Positions 42,675-50,040 of a stretch of 64,000 nt of DNA are shown piece after piece (within the stretch, counting starts at the first letter, position 1; every line of letters starts with the position of its first letter). Location: the NCBI GenBank assembly GCA_049647265.1, contig JBARXJ010000071.1, positions 124,001-188,000 of the forward strand, read 5' to 3'. Both the position numbers and the translations under genes were made by a program. Origin of the DNA: JAAURB01 sp049647265. GTDB taxonomy: Bacteria > Cyanobacteriota > Cyanobacteriia > Cyanobacteriales > Microcoleaceae. The notes below the pieces were generated by a model. It was given only the letters and a program-made list of their open reading frames with translations, was not told the DNA's origin and searched no databases.

Positions 42675-43709
42675 ATGCATAAAATTCCAGTAACTGTGAT
42701 TACGGGCTTTCTCGGAGCCGGAAAAACCACTCTCATTCGTCATCTATTGCAAAATAATCAAGGACGAAAAATAGCAGTTGTGGTGAATGAATTTGGCGAG
42801 GTGGGAATTGATGGAGATTTACTCCGTTCTTGCCAAGTCTGCGATGAAGAAGAAACGCCACAAAATAATATTGTAGAATTGACTAATGGCTGTTTATGTT
42901 GTACGGTTCAGGAAGAATTTTATCCCACGATGCAAGCCCTGTTAAAACGGCGCGATCAAATCGATGCGATATTAATTGAAACCTCAGGTTTAGCCTTACC
43001 AAAACCCTTAGTACAAGCCTTTCGTTGGCCGGAAATTCGTAATAGTGCAACCGTTGATGGTGTGGTGACTGTGGTTGATGCGGAAGCCTTATCAGCCGGG
43101 ACATTAGTGGGAGATTTAGCCGCATTAGAAGCCCAACGACAAGCCGATCCTAATTTAGAACATGAAACCCCAATTGAGGAGTTATTTGAAGATCAATTAG
43201 CTTGTGCAGATTTAGTGTTATTAACGAAAACAGATTTAGTCGGAGAATCTAGTTTAACGCAAGTCGATCAATGGTTAAAACAGGAAATACCCAATGGTGT
43301 AAAGATTGTACCTTGTCATCAAGGGGAGATTGATCAAGATGTTTTATTAGGATTTAATGCAGCGGTTGAAGAGAATTTAGAGCATCGTCCCAGCCATCAC
43401 GATCATGAAGCCGAACATGAACATGATGATGGCATTAACTCAATTCAACTGACATTAGATCGATCATTTGATCCGAAAGCGTTAATCGAAAAGCTGAATC
43501 AATTGGTGCAACAACAAGAAATTTATCGGATTAAAGGTTTTGTTAATGTACCCAATAAACCGATGCGAATGGTATTACAAGGTGTTGGTAATCGATTTGA
43601 TTCTTTTTACGATCGCTTTTGGGCAAGTGATGAACCTCGCCAAACTCGCCTGGTGTTTATTGGGCGAGAATTAACCGCTGAAGCAATTAAACAAGCTATT
43701 TTAAATTAA
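42675..43709 (+). CDS. cobW: CobW-type G3E GTPase (metallochaperone)
   Basis: The 344-residue protein has the P-loop GFLGAGKT at 11-18, VNEFGEVGIDGDLL, the metal-binding GCLCCTV motif near 74-80, and NKxD-type TKTD near 180. A His-rich linker (SHHDHEAEHEHDDG) lies near 235-250, and a CobW_C domain follows. The extended CTVQEEFYPTMQALLKRRD stretch fits CobW proper rather than a zinc-specific ZNG1/YeiR protein. CobW is thought to deliver cobalt during cobalamin synthesis. No other cobalamin gene is in this window. Confidence 0.88.
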   Translation: MHKIPVTVITGFLGAGKTTLIRHLLQNNQGRKIAVVVNEFGEVGIDGDLLRSCQVCDEEETPQNNIVELTNGCLCCTVQEEFYPTMQALLKRRDQIDAILIETSGLALPKPLVQAFRWPEIRNSATVDGVVTVVDAEALSAGTLVGDLAALEAQRQADPNLEHETPIEELFEDQLACADLVLLTKTDLVGESSLTQVDQWLKQEIPNGVKIVPCHQGEIDQDVLLGFNAAVEENLEHRPSHHDHEAEHEHDDGINSIQLTLDRSFDPKALIEKLNQLVQQQEIYRIKGFVNVPNKPMRMVLQGVGNRFDSFYDRFWASDEPRQTRLVFIGRELTAEAIKQAILN

Positions 43710-43779
43710 AAGAAATAAAAGCGGGTTCGGGAACAGCTTGTTATAGCGCGATCGCTGTTCCCCACAACTGCGGTGAAGT

Positions 43780-45030
43780 CTAAGCTTTAAACACAATGGC
43801 TGGATCAACTCTTGTCACTTTTTGAATGGCAAATATAGCAGATGCAGCACACATCACCACTGTAATACCAAATACACTTAAGCCAGAAATTGGAGTAATT
43901 AAGATTAAAATTCCCTGGGTCACAGAAGCCCAACTGGCGACCCCAATACACAAAGCAATTCCTGGAATATAACCCAATAAAGCCATCCACAACGCTTGTT
44001 CTAGGATCACACCATAAATCACCTTATCTGGTGCCCCCATGGCTTTGAGTGTGCCAAACTCTTTTAAGTGATCCGATACAGAAGAATATAAAATCTGACC
44101 TACCACAATCATACCGACTAAAATCCCGACTCCTGCCCCTAAACTGAGAACAAATCCAATTCCAGTACGATCTTTCCAATAGAGTTGTAGTTTTTCGGCA
44201 ATTTCGTCACGGGTATAGGCGCGAGTATTGGGCAAGGCTTCATCCAAACGTTGTTTAAGCTGTTCGATATCTTGGCCCGGTTCTGCTTTAACGAGAATAT
44301 AAGTAATGGGATCGGTCAGTGTCAGGGGTTTAGGGGCAGCGACTCCCCTACGTCCACCGGGTTGTGTATCGGGTTCATCAAATACATTAATGCAATTGAC
44401 ATCGCCATCTTCGAGTTTGCAACGGGTTTGGGTGGTTAAGGGAGTATTGAGATAAGCGTTAGCATTTTTGAGGGAGGTAAAGACAAAAATACTGTTGGTA
44501 ATGGCTTGAGTCCCTTGTGTAATGCCGACAACGCGGGCTTCTAAACCGGAAATGGTGACCGTATCCCCAATATCGTTGACTCTTAAACTGCCGAGGGTAC
44601 TTTCGTCTACCATTACGCCATAGGGTTCTTTCAGGGCAACCAGATCCCCTTTGACGATATTCCAGGGTTTGAATAATACCCCATTCACCGACGAACCAAT
44701 AATGGTAACCGCTTGAATTTGCTTGGTGGTATCGCGCCAGCGGGCACTACGGACAATTAAAGGTTCTGCCTGTTGAACCCCTGGGACTTCTTGGGCTTTG
44801 GTCATCTGTTCCAGGGAAAGAGGCATGGTTAAGACTAACTGCACCATATCCTCTGAGGCTATCCAAATATCGGCTTCAGCGTTGTCAACGAGCAAAGAGG
44901 CTGATTGAACAAAACCGTTGAGAATTCCATTCTGAATGGTGACCAGGCTGACTGCAAACATGATTCCTGCCTGGGCTGCTATGAAGCGAGGAATATCTTC
45001 AAACAGGTTCTTTCGTGCAATTGATGCCAT
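43780..45030 (-). CDS. devC: DevC-family ABC transporter permease
   Basis: The 416-residue protein has one N-terminal membrane span (about 15-40), a large extracytoplasmic MacB-type domain, and three C-terminal spans (FtsX domain) from about 285. It belongs to the DevC family, which with DevA (ATPase) and DevB (membrane-fusion protein) exports glycolipids or other compounds with an outer-membrane channel. Neither devA nor devB lies next to it: cobW precedes and a TIGR03643 gene follows in divergent orientation. The exported substrate cannot be inferred. Confidence 0.9.
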   Translation of the reverse strand: MASIARKNLFEDIPRFIAAQAGIMFAVSLVTIQNGILNGFVQSASLLVDNAEADIWIASEDMVQLVLTMPLSLEQMTKAQEVPGVQQAEPLIVRSARWRDTTKQIQAVTIIGSSVNGVLFKPWNIVKGDLVALKEPYGVMVDESTLGSLRVNDIGDTVTISGLEARVVGITQGTQAITNSIFVFTSLKNANAYLNTPLTTQTRCKLEDGDVNCINVFDEPDTQPGGRRGVAAPKPLTLTDPITYILVKAEPGQDIEQLKQRLDEALPNTRAYTRDEIAEKLQLYWKDRTGIGFVLSLGAGVGILVGMIVVGQILYSSVSDHLKEFGTLKAMGAPDKVIYGVILEQALWMALLGYIPGIALCIGVASWASVTQGILILITPISGLSVFGITVVMCAASAIFAIQKVTRVDPAIVFKA

Positions 45031-45211
45031 GGAATTGATCTACAGTTGAATCACATTTGCATCTATTTTAATCATCTTTGGTTGTTTGTCACGGGTTATT
45101 CCTCATTTATTATCAACAGGGTTGAGGCAACTTACATTAAGGTAATCGCTCATACTATACTATTACGATAGAGTTTAATTTATATTTGGCGATTTTAGAG
45201 ACGATTTTGTG

Positions 45212-45478
45212 ATGGCAAAAGATATGAAACTGGAGAGTTTAGATCAACAAACGATTGATCGGGTGATCGAAATGGCATGGGAAGATCGTACCCCTTTTGA
45301 AGCAATTGAGATACAGTTTGGTTTAAAAGAAAAAGAAGTGATTGCGCTGATGCGACGGGATATGAAAGCATCGAGTTTTAGAATGTGGCGTAAACGAGTC
45401 ACCTCTCGTAAAACGAAACACGCACTCAAAAGAAATTTTGAAAAGGGTCGGTTTAAGTCAAGCAATCAGAAAACTTAA
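45212..45478 (+). CDS. TIGR03643 (DUF2805) family protein
   Basis: The 88-residue basic protein has the family pattern: VIEMAWEDRTPFEAIEIQFGLKEKEVIALMRRDMKASSFRMWRKRVTSRKTKH. The helix-turn-helix-like central segment and basic tail suggest nucleic-acid binding, but no function is established. ATG at 45212 is preferred to the overlapping GTG at 45209. Confidence 0.88.
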   Translation: MAKDMKLESLDQQTIDRVIEMAWEDRTPFEAIEIQFGLKEKEVIALMRRDMKASSFRMWRKRVTSRKTKHALKRNFEKGRFKSSNQKT

Positions 45479-45507
45479 TAGGCAATAGGGTTAAATCCCC
45501 CCTTTGT

Positions 45508-45526
45508 CCCCCCTTAGAAAGGGGGG
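45508..45526. terminator. CCCCCCTT/AAGGGGGG hairpin between convergent genes
   Basis: CCCCCCTT (45508-45515) pairs with AAGGGGGG (45519-45526) over a 3-nt loop, a very stable stem. It lies 30 bp after the TIGR03643 stop. No T-tract of note follows, so termination is probable but not certain. A related C-run (45497-45502) precedes it. Confidence 0.55.
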
Positions 45527-45558
45527 TTAGGAACGGGGAACAGAGAACAGGGAAATGA

Positions 45559-45663
45559 TTAACAACTAATAACTAACAACTAACAACTAACAACTAACAA
45601 CTAATAACTAATAACTAATAACCAACAACTAACAACTAACAACTAACAACTAACAACTAATAA
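45559..45663. repeat. Heptanucleotide tandem array (AACTAAC/AACTAAT)n
   Basis: About fifteen units of a 7-bp repeat, alternating AACTAAC and AACTAAT with one AACCAAC variant, run for about 100 bp. The array extends across the stop codon of the minus-strand gene at 45657, so the repeat supplies that gene's stop. It is the longest of three heptamer arrays in this window. Confidence 0.9.
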
Positions 45664-46496
45664 TCATCATATTGTTGTTCTACCACTCCGACTAAAGATT
45701 GTAAATCGAAATCGCGATCGCGTCCACTCAGACAAATTCCCGCCCCAACAACGGTTAAATCAGCTTTAGAAATAGCGCTACTATGGCGTTGACCATCGGC
45801 TGTCGTCCATTCAACTGTCCAAAAGTCTCCTTGATCTCGAAACTGTTGTAATTCCCCGCCCCCTTGTTTTAAAGCCTTTTTCAAACGGCGTTCATCCTGG
45901 TACTGTTGAGAGAATTGATCGGTATGTTGGATAGCTAAATCATACACCGTTTTCATCTCTGGAGTCAATCCAGAAAAGCGGATTTCTTCCGGTAATTTTA
46001 GCTGTTTAAAACTATTTTGTAATTCATCAACGATCATCGGATCGGATGCACGATCTAGTTCTTCAAACCACCAGTTTTTGCCATCCCAACGAGCAATAAT
46101 TTGATCAAAACGAACGCCTTCTGTAACTAAATGAACCACCGTAGGCTTGACTATTCCGATACGTTGTTTAATATCGGCTTCATTACAGGGATAAGCTAAC
46201 CAAGTTTGATGTTGTAACTTTGTGGCTAAACGCAAACGAAAGGGTTTAAATTGCGCTAAATATTCGGCTATTTCTGGTAATATTGCTTCTTCTATTACCT
46301 CAGCCGTTTTATTATTAATAGGTTGAAAAATTCCCCAGCCTTCAAACTTCCGAGGTTTTGGGGTAAACGTATACACTAAACCCGACATTTTTGTTCTAAC
46401 TTTTCCACCTTTGACACAAGGGGCGATAAATTGAGAGGAATGTAATTGTTGTTCATCCGCTGCAATTTGATTAATTAAATCGTTAATATCTGTCAT
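45657..46496 (-). CDS. Conserved-looking protein of unknown function, last gene of the KptA operon
   Basis: I do not recognise this 279-residue soluble protein. It begins MTDINDLINQIAADEQQLHSSQFIAPCVKGGKVRTKMSG-like sequence, and its middle and C-terminal halves contain several aromatic motifs (WWFEELDRASDP; FWTVEWTTADGQRHSSAISK). ATG at 46496 is preferred to an upstream start at 46550, which adds a non-conserved leader. It is 85 bp downstream of endonuclease V, with a hairpin in between. The 3' end lies in a heptamer repeat array. Confidence 0.75.
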   Translation of the reverse strand: MTDINDLINQIAADEQQLHSSQFIAPCVKGGKVRTKMSGLVYTFTPKPRKFEGWGIFQPINNKTAEVIEEAILPEIAEYLAQFKPFRLRLATKLQHQTWLAYPCNEADIKQRIGIVKPTVVHLVTEGVRFDQIIARWDGKNWWFEELDRASDPMIVDELQNSFKQLKLPEEIRFSGLTPEMKTVYDLAIQHTDQFSQQYQDERRLKKALKQGGGELQQFRDQGDFWTVEWTTADGQRHSSAISKADLTVVGAGICLSGRDRDFDLQSLVGVVEQQYDDY

Positions 46497-46550
46497 GATT
46501 TTGAATATTGTATAACTGTTAAAACAATTTGCCCTTAACCTCTCCCCCAA

Positions 46551-46573
46551 CCCCTCTCCTCATAGGAGAGGGG
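46551..46573. repeat. Perfect CCCCTCTCCT/AGGAGAGGGG hairpin inside the operon
   Basis: CCCCTCTCCT (46551-46560) and AGGAGAGGGG (46564-46573) form a perfect 10-bp stem with a CAT loop, between the endonuclease V stop and the next gene. A variant copy is at 63102-63124 and related sequence is at 37140-37170. It may act as a transcript stabiliser or attenuator within the operon. Confidence 0.75.
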
Positions 46574-46581
46574 AGCAAGTT

Positions 46582-47256
46582 TCAAGGAATTGAACCTCTA
46601 TTCGATGCAATTCTATCGGCTAAACGAGTCGTTTCTGGTAACCGATATTGAGTTAGGCAATGTAAGACATAATTTATCGCTGTTTCTAAACTAATTTTAT
46701 GACCAATAGAGACATAAATGGGTTTAACATTTGTTCTTGATCTGACCACTGCGCCTATTGTTTCTCCTCTGTCTATTAACGGTTTCCAACTACCTTTTTG
46801 TATGGGTAATTCTTCATGAGTTCCAATATAGCGAGATTTAGCAACTCCAATGGTTGGAATATTGGTTAATACTCCTAAATGACAGCCAAAACCAAATCGT
46901 TTAGGATGAGCCATTCCTTGACCATCACAAAGGATTAAATCAGGAGTTCTTGTAAGTTTTGATAAGGCATCTAAAATCACAGGAACTTCTCGAAAAGATA
47001 GAAAACCCGGAACATAAGGAAATGTGGTTTGACAGCGACTAACGGCATATTCTTGTAATTGTAAATCAGGATAACTCAAGACGACAACTGCTGCTTGAGA
47101 AATTGTATCATTTTCATAAAAGCCAACATCAACCCCGGCAACAAACTCTACAGTATTCAGTTGATCTATTTTAATCACTTGTGAACACAGTTGTTGTTGA
47201 ATAACTTTTGCTTCTTCTATTGTTTTCGGCCAATTTTGAGGAAGTTTAATATTCAT
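46582..47256 (-). CDS. nfi: Endonuclease V (deoxyinosine 3'-endonuclease)
   Basis: Endonuclease V cuts DNA, and in some organisms RNA, next to inosine. The 224-residue product has the three acidic catalytic residues at the family positions: Asp43 (VAGVDVGF), Glu90 (YVPGFLSFRE) and Asp111 (LCDGQG). The wedge motif (YVPGFL) that reads the lesion is intact. The start overlaps the stop of the Uma2 gene by 4 bp. Confidence 0.95.
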   Translation of the reverse strand: MNIKLPQNWPKTIEEAKVIQQQLCSQVIKIDQLNTVEFVAGVDVGFYENDTISQAAVVVLSYPDLQLQEYAVSRCQTTFPYVPGFLSFREVPVILDALSKLTRTPDLILCDGQGMAHPKRFGFGCHLGVLTNIPTIGVAKSRYIGTHEELPIQKGSWKPLIDRGETIGAVVRSRTNVKPIYVSIGHKISLETAINYVLHCLTQYRLPETTRLADRIASNRGSIP

Positions 47257-47939
47257 GGTTTATCTTGTAATATTTGACGAAACTCTCTGAGTAAATCTTT
47301 AGGCTTAGCAGAAGACAGAATATAACTTGCTAATATTTCAATATCTAATTTAGGTATAAACTGACTACGATGAATTTGTTCATAGCCATCCTCTTGTAAA
47401 GAATAGAGTGAAAATTGACTCTTTTGCCAAAACCAAACTTCAGGAACTTTTAAACCTTGATAAATCTCTAAAGAATTAATACCGCCGCTCTCTTGGTGCG
47501 CGTTCCTTAGGTGATTAGAAATCACCAGGGTCGCACCGCTGGTAATAACAACTTCAATAGCAATATCTGGGACTGATTTTTCAGAGTTAATACAATAACA
47601 TTCATCTGGTTCAATACCTCTAGCAATAGATTGTTTTCTAAATGTCGTTGAACCCAAAGGATAAAAATCAATATCCATTTCCATAAAATAGGTTTCTAGC
47701 AATAAAGCAATGCGCTTTTTTTCGGCTTCATGGCGACAACTGGGTGACATAATTTCTAAGGTTTCTTCTAAATATTTAATTCTAAACTCAGGACTATCCT
47801 GTAAATTGTTGAGTAATCCTTCATAGATTTGCCAAGTGATACCATTCATAATAAAAATTTGATCGGAATTAATCGCTTGTAAATCTTGATAATTAATAAT
47901 TGTTTTGAGTTGATTTAATCGTTCTGCGAGTTCAAACAT
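47253..47939 (-). CDS. Uma2-family (DUF820) putative endonuclease, with in-frame repeat insertion
   Basis: The 228-residue protein belongs to the Uma2 family, expanded in cyanobacteria and predicted to have a PD-(D/E)XK nuclease fold. Conserved parts are ETLEIMSPSCRHE near 50, PDIAIEVVITSG near 125 and EIYQGLKVPEVWFW. A 17-residue insert (ATLVISNHLRNAHQESG) interrupts TSG-GINSLEIY. It is encoded by a palindromic element at 47485-47540; without it the sequence reads like the family consensus. Activity is therefore doubtful. Confidence 0.88.
   Translation of the reverse strand: MFELAERLNQLKTIINYQDLQAINSDQIFIMNGITWQIYEGLLNNLQDSPEFRIKYLEETLEIMSPSCRHEAEKKRIALLLETYFMEMDIDFYPLGSTTFRKQSIARGIEPDECYCINSEKSVPDIAIEVVITSGATLVISNHLRNAHQESGGINSLEIYQGLKVPEVWFWQKSQFSLYSLQEDGYEQIHRSQFIPKLDIEILASYILSSAKPKDLLREFRQILQDKP
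47485..47540. mobile_element. 46-bp palindromic repeat element inserted in the Uma2 gene with 5-bp target duplication
   Basis: CCGCT occurs at 47485-47489 and 47536-47540 and brackets 46 bp. Near the ends are inverted hexamers GGTGCG (47495-47500) and CGCACC (47532-47537). The centre is GGTGATT-AGA-AATCACC (47510-47526), a perfect 7-bp stem. Insert plus one CCGCT is 51 bp, a multiple of three, so the frame survives. Removing it restores the family's TSGGIN junction. It is too short to encode a transposase and would need one in trans. Confidence 0.8.
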
Positions 47940-47948
47940 CGTTTTTCC

Positions 47949-48785
47949 TTAATTATTAAATTGATAAAGATGCCAATCACAAATCGGTTGATATCCAATA
48001 TTATGATAAATATGATTAGCAGTTGGATTGGTTAAATCTGTAAAGAGATAACAATTAGGATAACCGCGATTAAGTAAATGTTGAGTTAGGGTAGCAACAC
48101 TTGAACTAGCATAGCCTTTCTGACGATATTGAGGCGGTGTATAAACTAACGAAATATTGCCGCCTACTGTCAGATTTCCACTGCCACAAACGATTGAAAC
48201 AGGGGTTACATCTTGCCAAATATAAATACTGTTTTGATTTAAATGAGAATCTACTAAATGTTCAACGTTTTCTGGATTAGGCATTGCTTCTTTAATAAAT
48301 GCCTGACACCATTCTATGAGTAATTCTCTATCTTGTAGCGTTGCAAAGCGTAATTCCCCATTCGATTGATTAATCGGATTAACTTGAGTTAGACAGTGTA
48401 TTCTTAACTGCTTTTCTAAATGATAAGATTGTTGAGTCAGGGTAGACCATTTTTCAACAAAGGCTTTTGTTTCTGTCGGTAAACCACTAACAGTTGGTAA
48501 TTTTATCTGATTTTGAGATAAGTTTTCTATGATTAAGTCGATTGCTTGTAAATCTTGTATTTGCGATAAAACTAATCCATATGGGGGGGTTTGAATGGCA
48601 ACAGCAATAATAGAATTATGAGATTTTACAATAGATAAATAAGGCGGAATAGTATACCGTTCTGGATGCTCAATTAAAGTATGAGTAATCCTCAATAAAA
48701 GATGATTTCGGGCAGCATCTCTCAATAAATACTGTTGGGCTTGATTGTAAAATAAATCGGCTGTTTTAAATTGATATATTTTCAT
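47949..48785 (-). CDS. GNAT-family N-acetyltransferase with N-terminal extension
   Basis: The 278-residue protein has a C-terminal GNAT domain (about 145-278) with motif A ISLVYTPPQYRQKGYASSSVATLTQH and motif B LFTDLTNPTANHIYHNIGYQPI. Residues 1-140 form a second, GNAT-like but degenerate half, as in a group of two-domain acetyltransferases. The substrate is unknown. It overlaps the exonuclease gene by 20 bp and precedes the Uma2 gene by 9 bp, so it belongs to the KptA operon. Confidence 0.87.
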   Translation of the reverse strand: MKIYQFKTADLFYNQAQQYLLRDAARNHLLLRITHTLIEHPERYTIPPYLSIVKSHNSIIAVAIQTPPYGLVLSQIQDLQAIDLIIENLSQNQIKLPTVSGLPTETKAFVEKWSTLTQQSYHLEKQLRIHCLTQVNPINQSNGELRFATLQDRELLIEWCQAFIKEAMPNPENVEHLVDSHLNQNSIYIWQDVTPVSIVCGSGNLTVGGNISLVYTPPQYRQKGYASSSVATLTQHLLNRGYPNCYLFTDLTNPTANHIYHNIGYQPICDWHLYQFNN

Positions 48786-49350
48786 GATCTAGCTTTTTTG
48801 TTCCTAAAATATAAGGCATCAATTGAGCAATATTACGAGCATCATCAATTCCTCGGTGATGAGTTCCGATTAAAGGTATTGCTGCGAATTTTAAGGCTTG
48901 CGCCATACCATAACGCCCTTTTAAATCTTGATTTTTGCTAAACAGTTTTTTCAGATTAAAATGAGGGCAACCCATCGGAAAAGATAAATTGTGAAAATCG
49001 CTATCTTGTTGAAATTGTTTCCGATCATAATCTCCCCAAGATCCCCAACATAACGGTTGATAAACTTTAAACCAAGATTGTAATAAATTGACGGCTTCGG
49101 GATAACTGGGAGCAGAATTAACTTGAGTTTGAGTCAGGGTCGTTAAGCTTATACAAAATTGCGTTAAAATCGGGTGACGAATGGGTTTAATAAAGGTTTG
49201 AAACTCACTAATTATATTTAATGTTTTCATCTCGACCATCACCGCCCCAATTTCTATGATTTCCATTTCTCGCCGAGTTACGGTATTTTGATCGCAACAA
49301 GTGGCTTCTAAATCAATCACCATACAATAATCATATTGATTTAAAATCAT
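48766..49350 (-). CDS. DEDDh 3'-5' exonuclease (ERI1/KapD-like)
   Basis: The 194-residue nuclease has the DEDDh signature: Asp13 and Glu15 in VIDLEATC, Asp in GSWGDYDRKQF, and His/Asp in HHRGIDDARNIA. The overall pattern, including MEIIEIGAVMV and CPHFNLKKLF, is closest to ERI1/KapD-type exonucleases. Eukaryotic relatives trim RNA 3' ends; bacterial functions are poorly known. It lies 11 bp after KptA and overlaps the GNAT gene downstream. Confidence 0.92.
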   Translation of the reverse strand: MILNQYDYCMVIDLEATCCDQNTVTRREMEIIEIGAVMVEMKTLNIISEFQTFIKPIRHPILTQFCISLTTLTQTQVNSAPSYPEAVNLLQSWFKVYQPLCWGSWGDYDRKQFQQDSDFHNLSFPMGCPHFNLKKLFSKNQDLKGRYGMAQALKFAAIPLIGTHHRGIDDARNIAQLMPYILGTKKLDHENISI

Positions 49351-49361
49351 TGTTTAAAATT

Positions 49362-49916
49362 CTAGTAAAGCTGTAGATAACTGAGATATTCGGGCGGAAC
49401 AAAATCGGTTAACCAAACACCATTATCTGAACAATAAAAGGAATAACCCGCCTTGTCCATTGTCATTGTATCCACTTTAAAAATCACTGGATTTCCTTTT
49501 CGAGTCCCTACTTGATATGCGGTTTCAATATCTTTGGATAAATGAACATGGTGACGGGACATTTTTAATAATCCCTGCTGCTGAATTAAGTTGATTAAAG
49601 CTTGACCTGTGCCATGATATAGTAAACTTGGCGGTATTCTAGGTTCTAATTGTAAATCAATCGCAATACTATCACCTGGGTTGGCGCGAATTCGAGTCTT
49701 ATTATTATCAAAAGAAAACCGCTGTTTATCATTTTGAATCACAACTTCTTCTAATTCAGCTTGACACAAAGGAAAATGATGGGTATTGCAAGCGGCCAGT
49801 AGCTGCTCAACTGACACCCATCCCCCCGGTTCAAGCTCAAGTTTTAAGCGTTGGGGTTGATGACGGAGGTGTTTACTGAGATATTTGCTAATTTTGACTA
49901 AGCGATTAGAATTCAT
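49362..49916 (-). CDS. kptA: RNA 2'-phosphotransferase, KptA/Tpt1 family
   Basis: Tpt1/KptA enzymes use NAD+ to remove a 2'-phosphate from RNA; some also ADP-ribosylate nucleic-acid ends. The 184-residue protein starts KISKYLSKHLRHQPQRLKLELEPGGWV, the family signature with conserved Arg-His. It continues with RFSFD, RIRANPGDS, LYHGTG, SRHHVHLS and the C-terminal NGVWLTDFVPPEYL. All core motifs are present, so activity is likely. It is the first gene of a minus-strand operon with an exonuclease, Uma2 and endonuclease V. Confidence 0.95.
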   Translation of the reverse strand: MNSNRLVKISKYLSKHLRHQPQRLKLELEPGGWVSVEQLLAACNTHHFPLCQAELEEVVIQNDKQRFSFDNNKTRIRANPGDSIAIDLQLEPRIPPSLLYHGTGQALINLIQQQGLLKMSRHHVHLSKDIETAYQVGTRKGNPVIFKVDTMTMDKAGYSFYCSDNGVWLTDFVPPEYLSYLQLY

Positions 49917-50040
49917 AGCAATGATAATTTTAAAGAGGATTTCATTCTTTAGCTACAGGTAGATATAAACCAATTCGCTAAACTAATGAGAGTGTAATTC
50001 TGAAAAAAATGTAAAATTTATAAAATTAGGGCGGTTAAAA

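Noticed and set aside
45559..45663. Repeat array as CRISPR
   Set aside because: Units are 7 bp with no spacers, and no cas gene is nearby.
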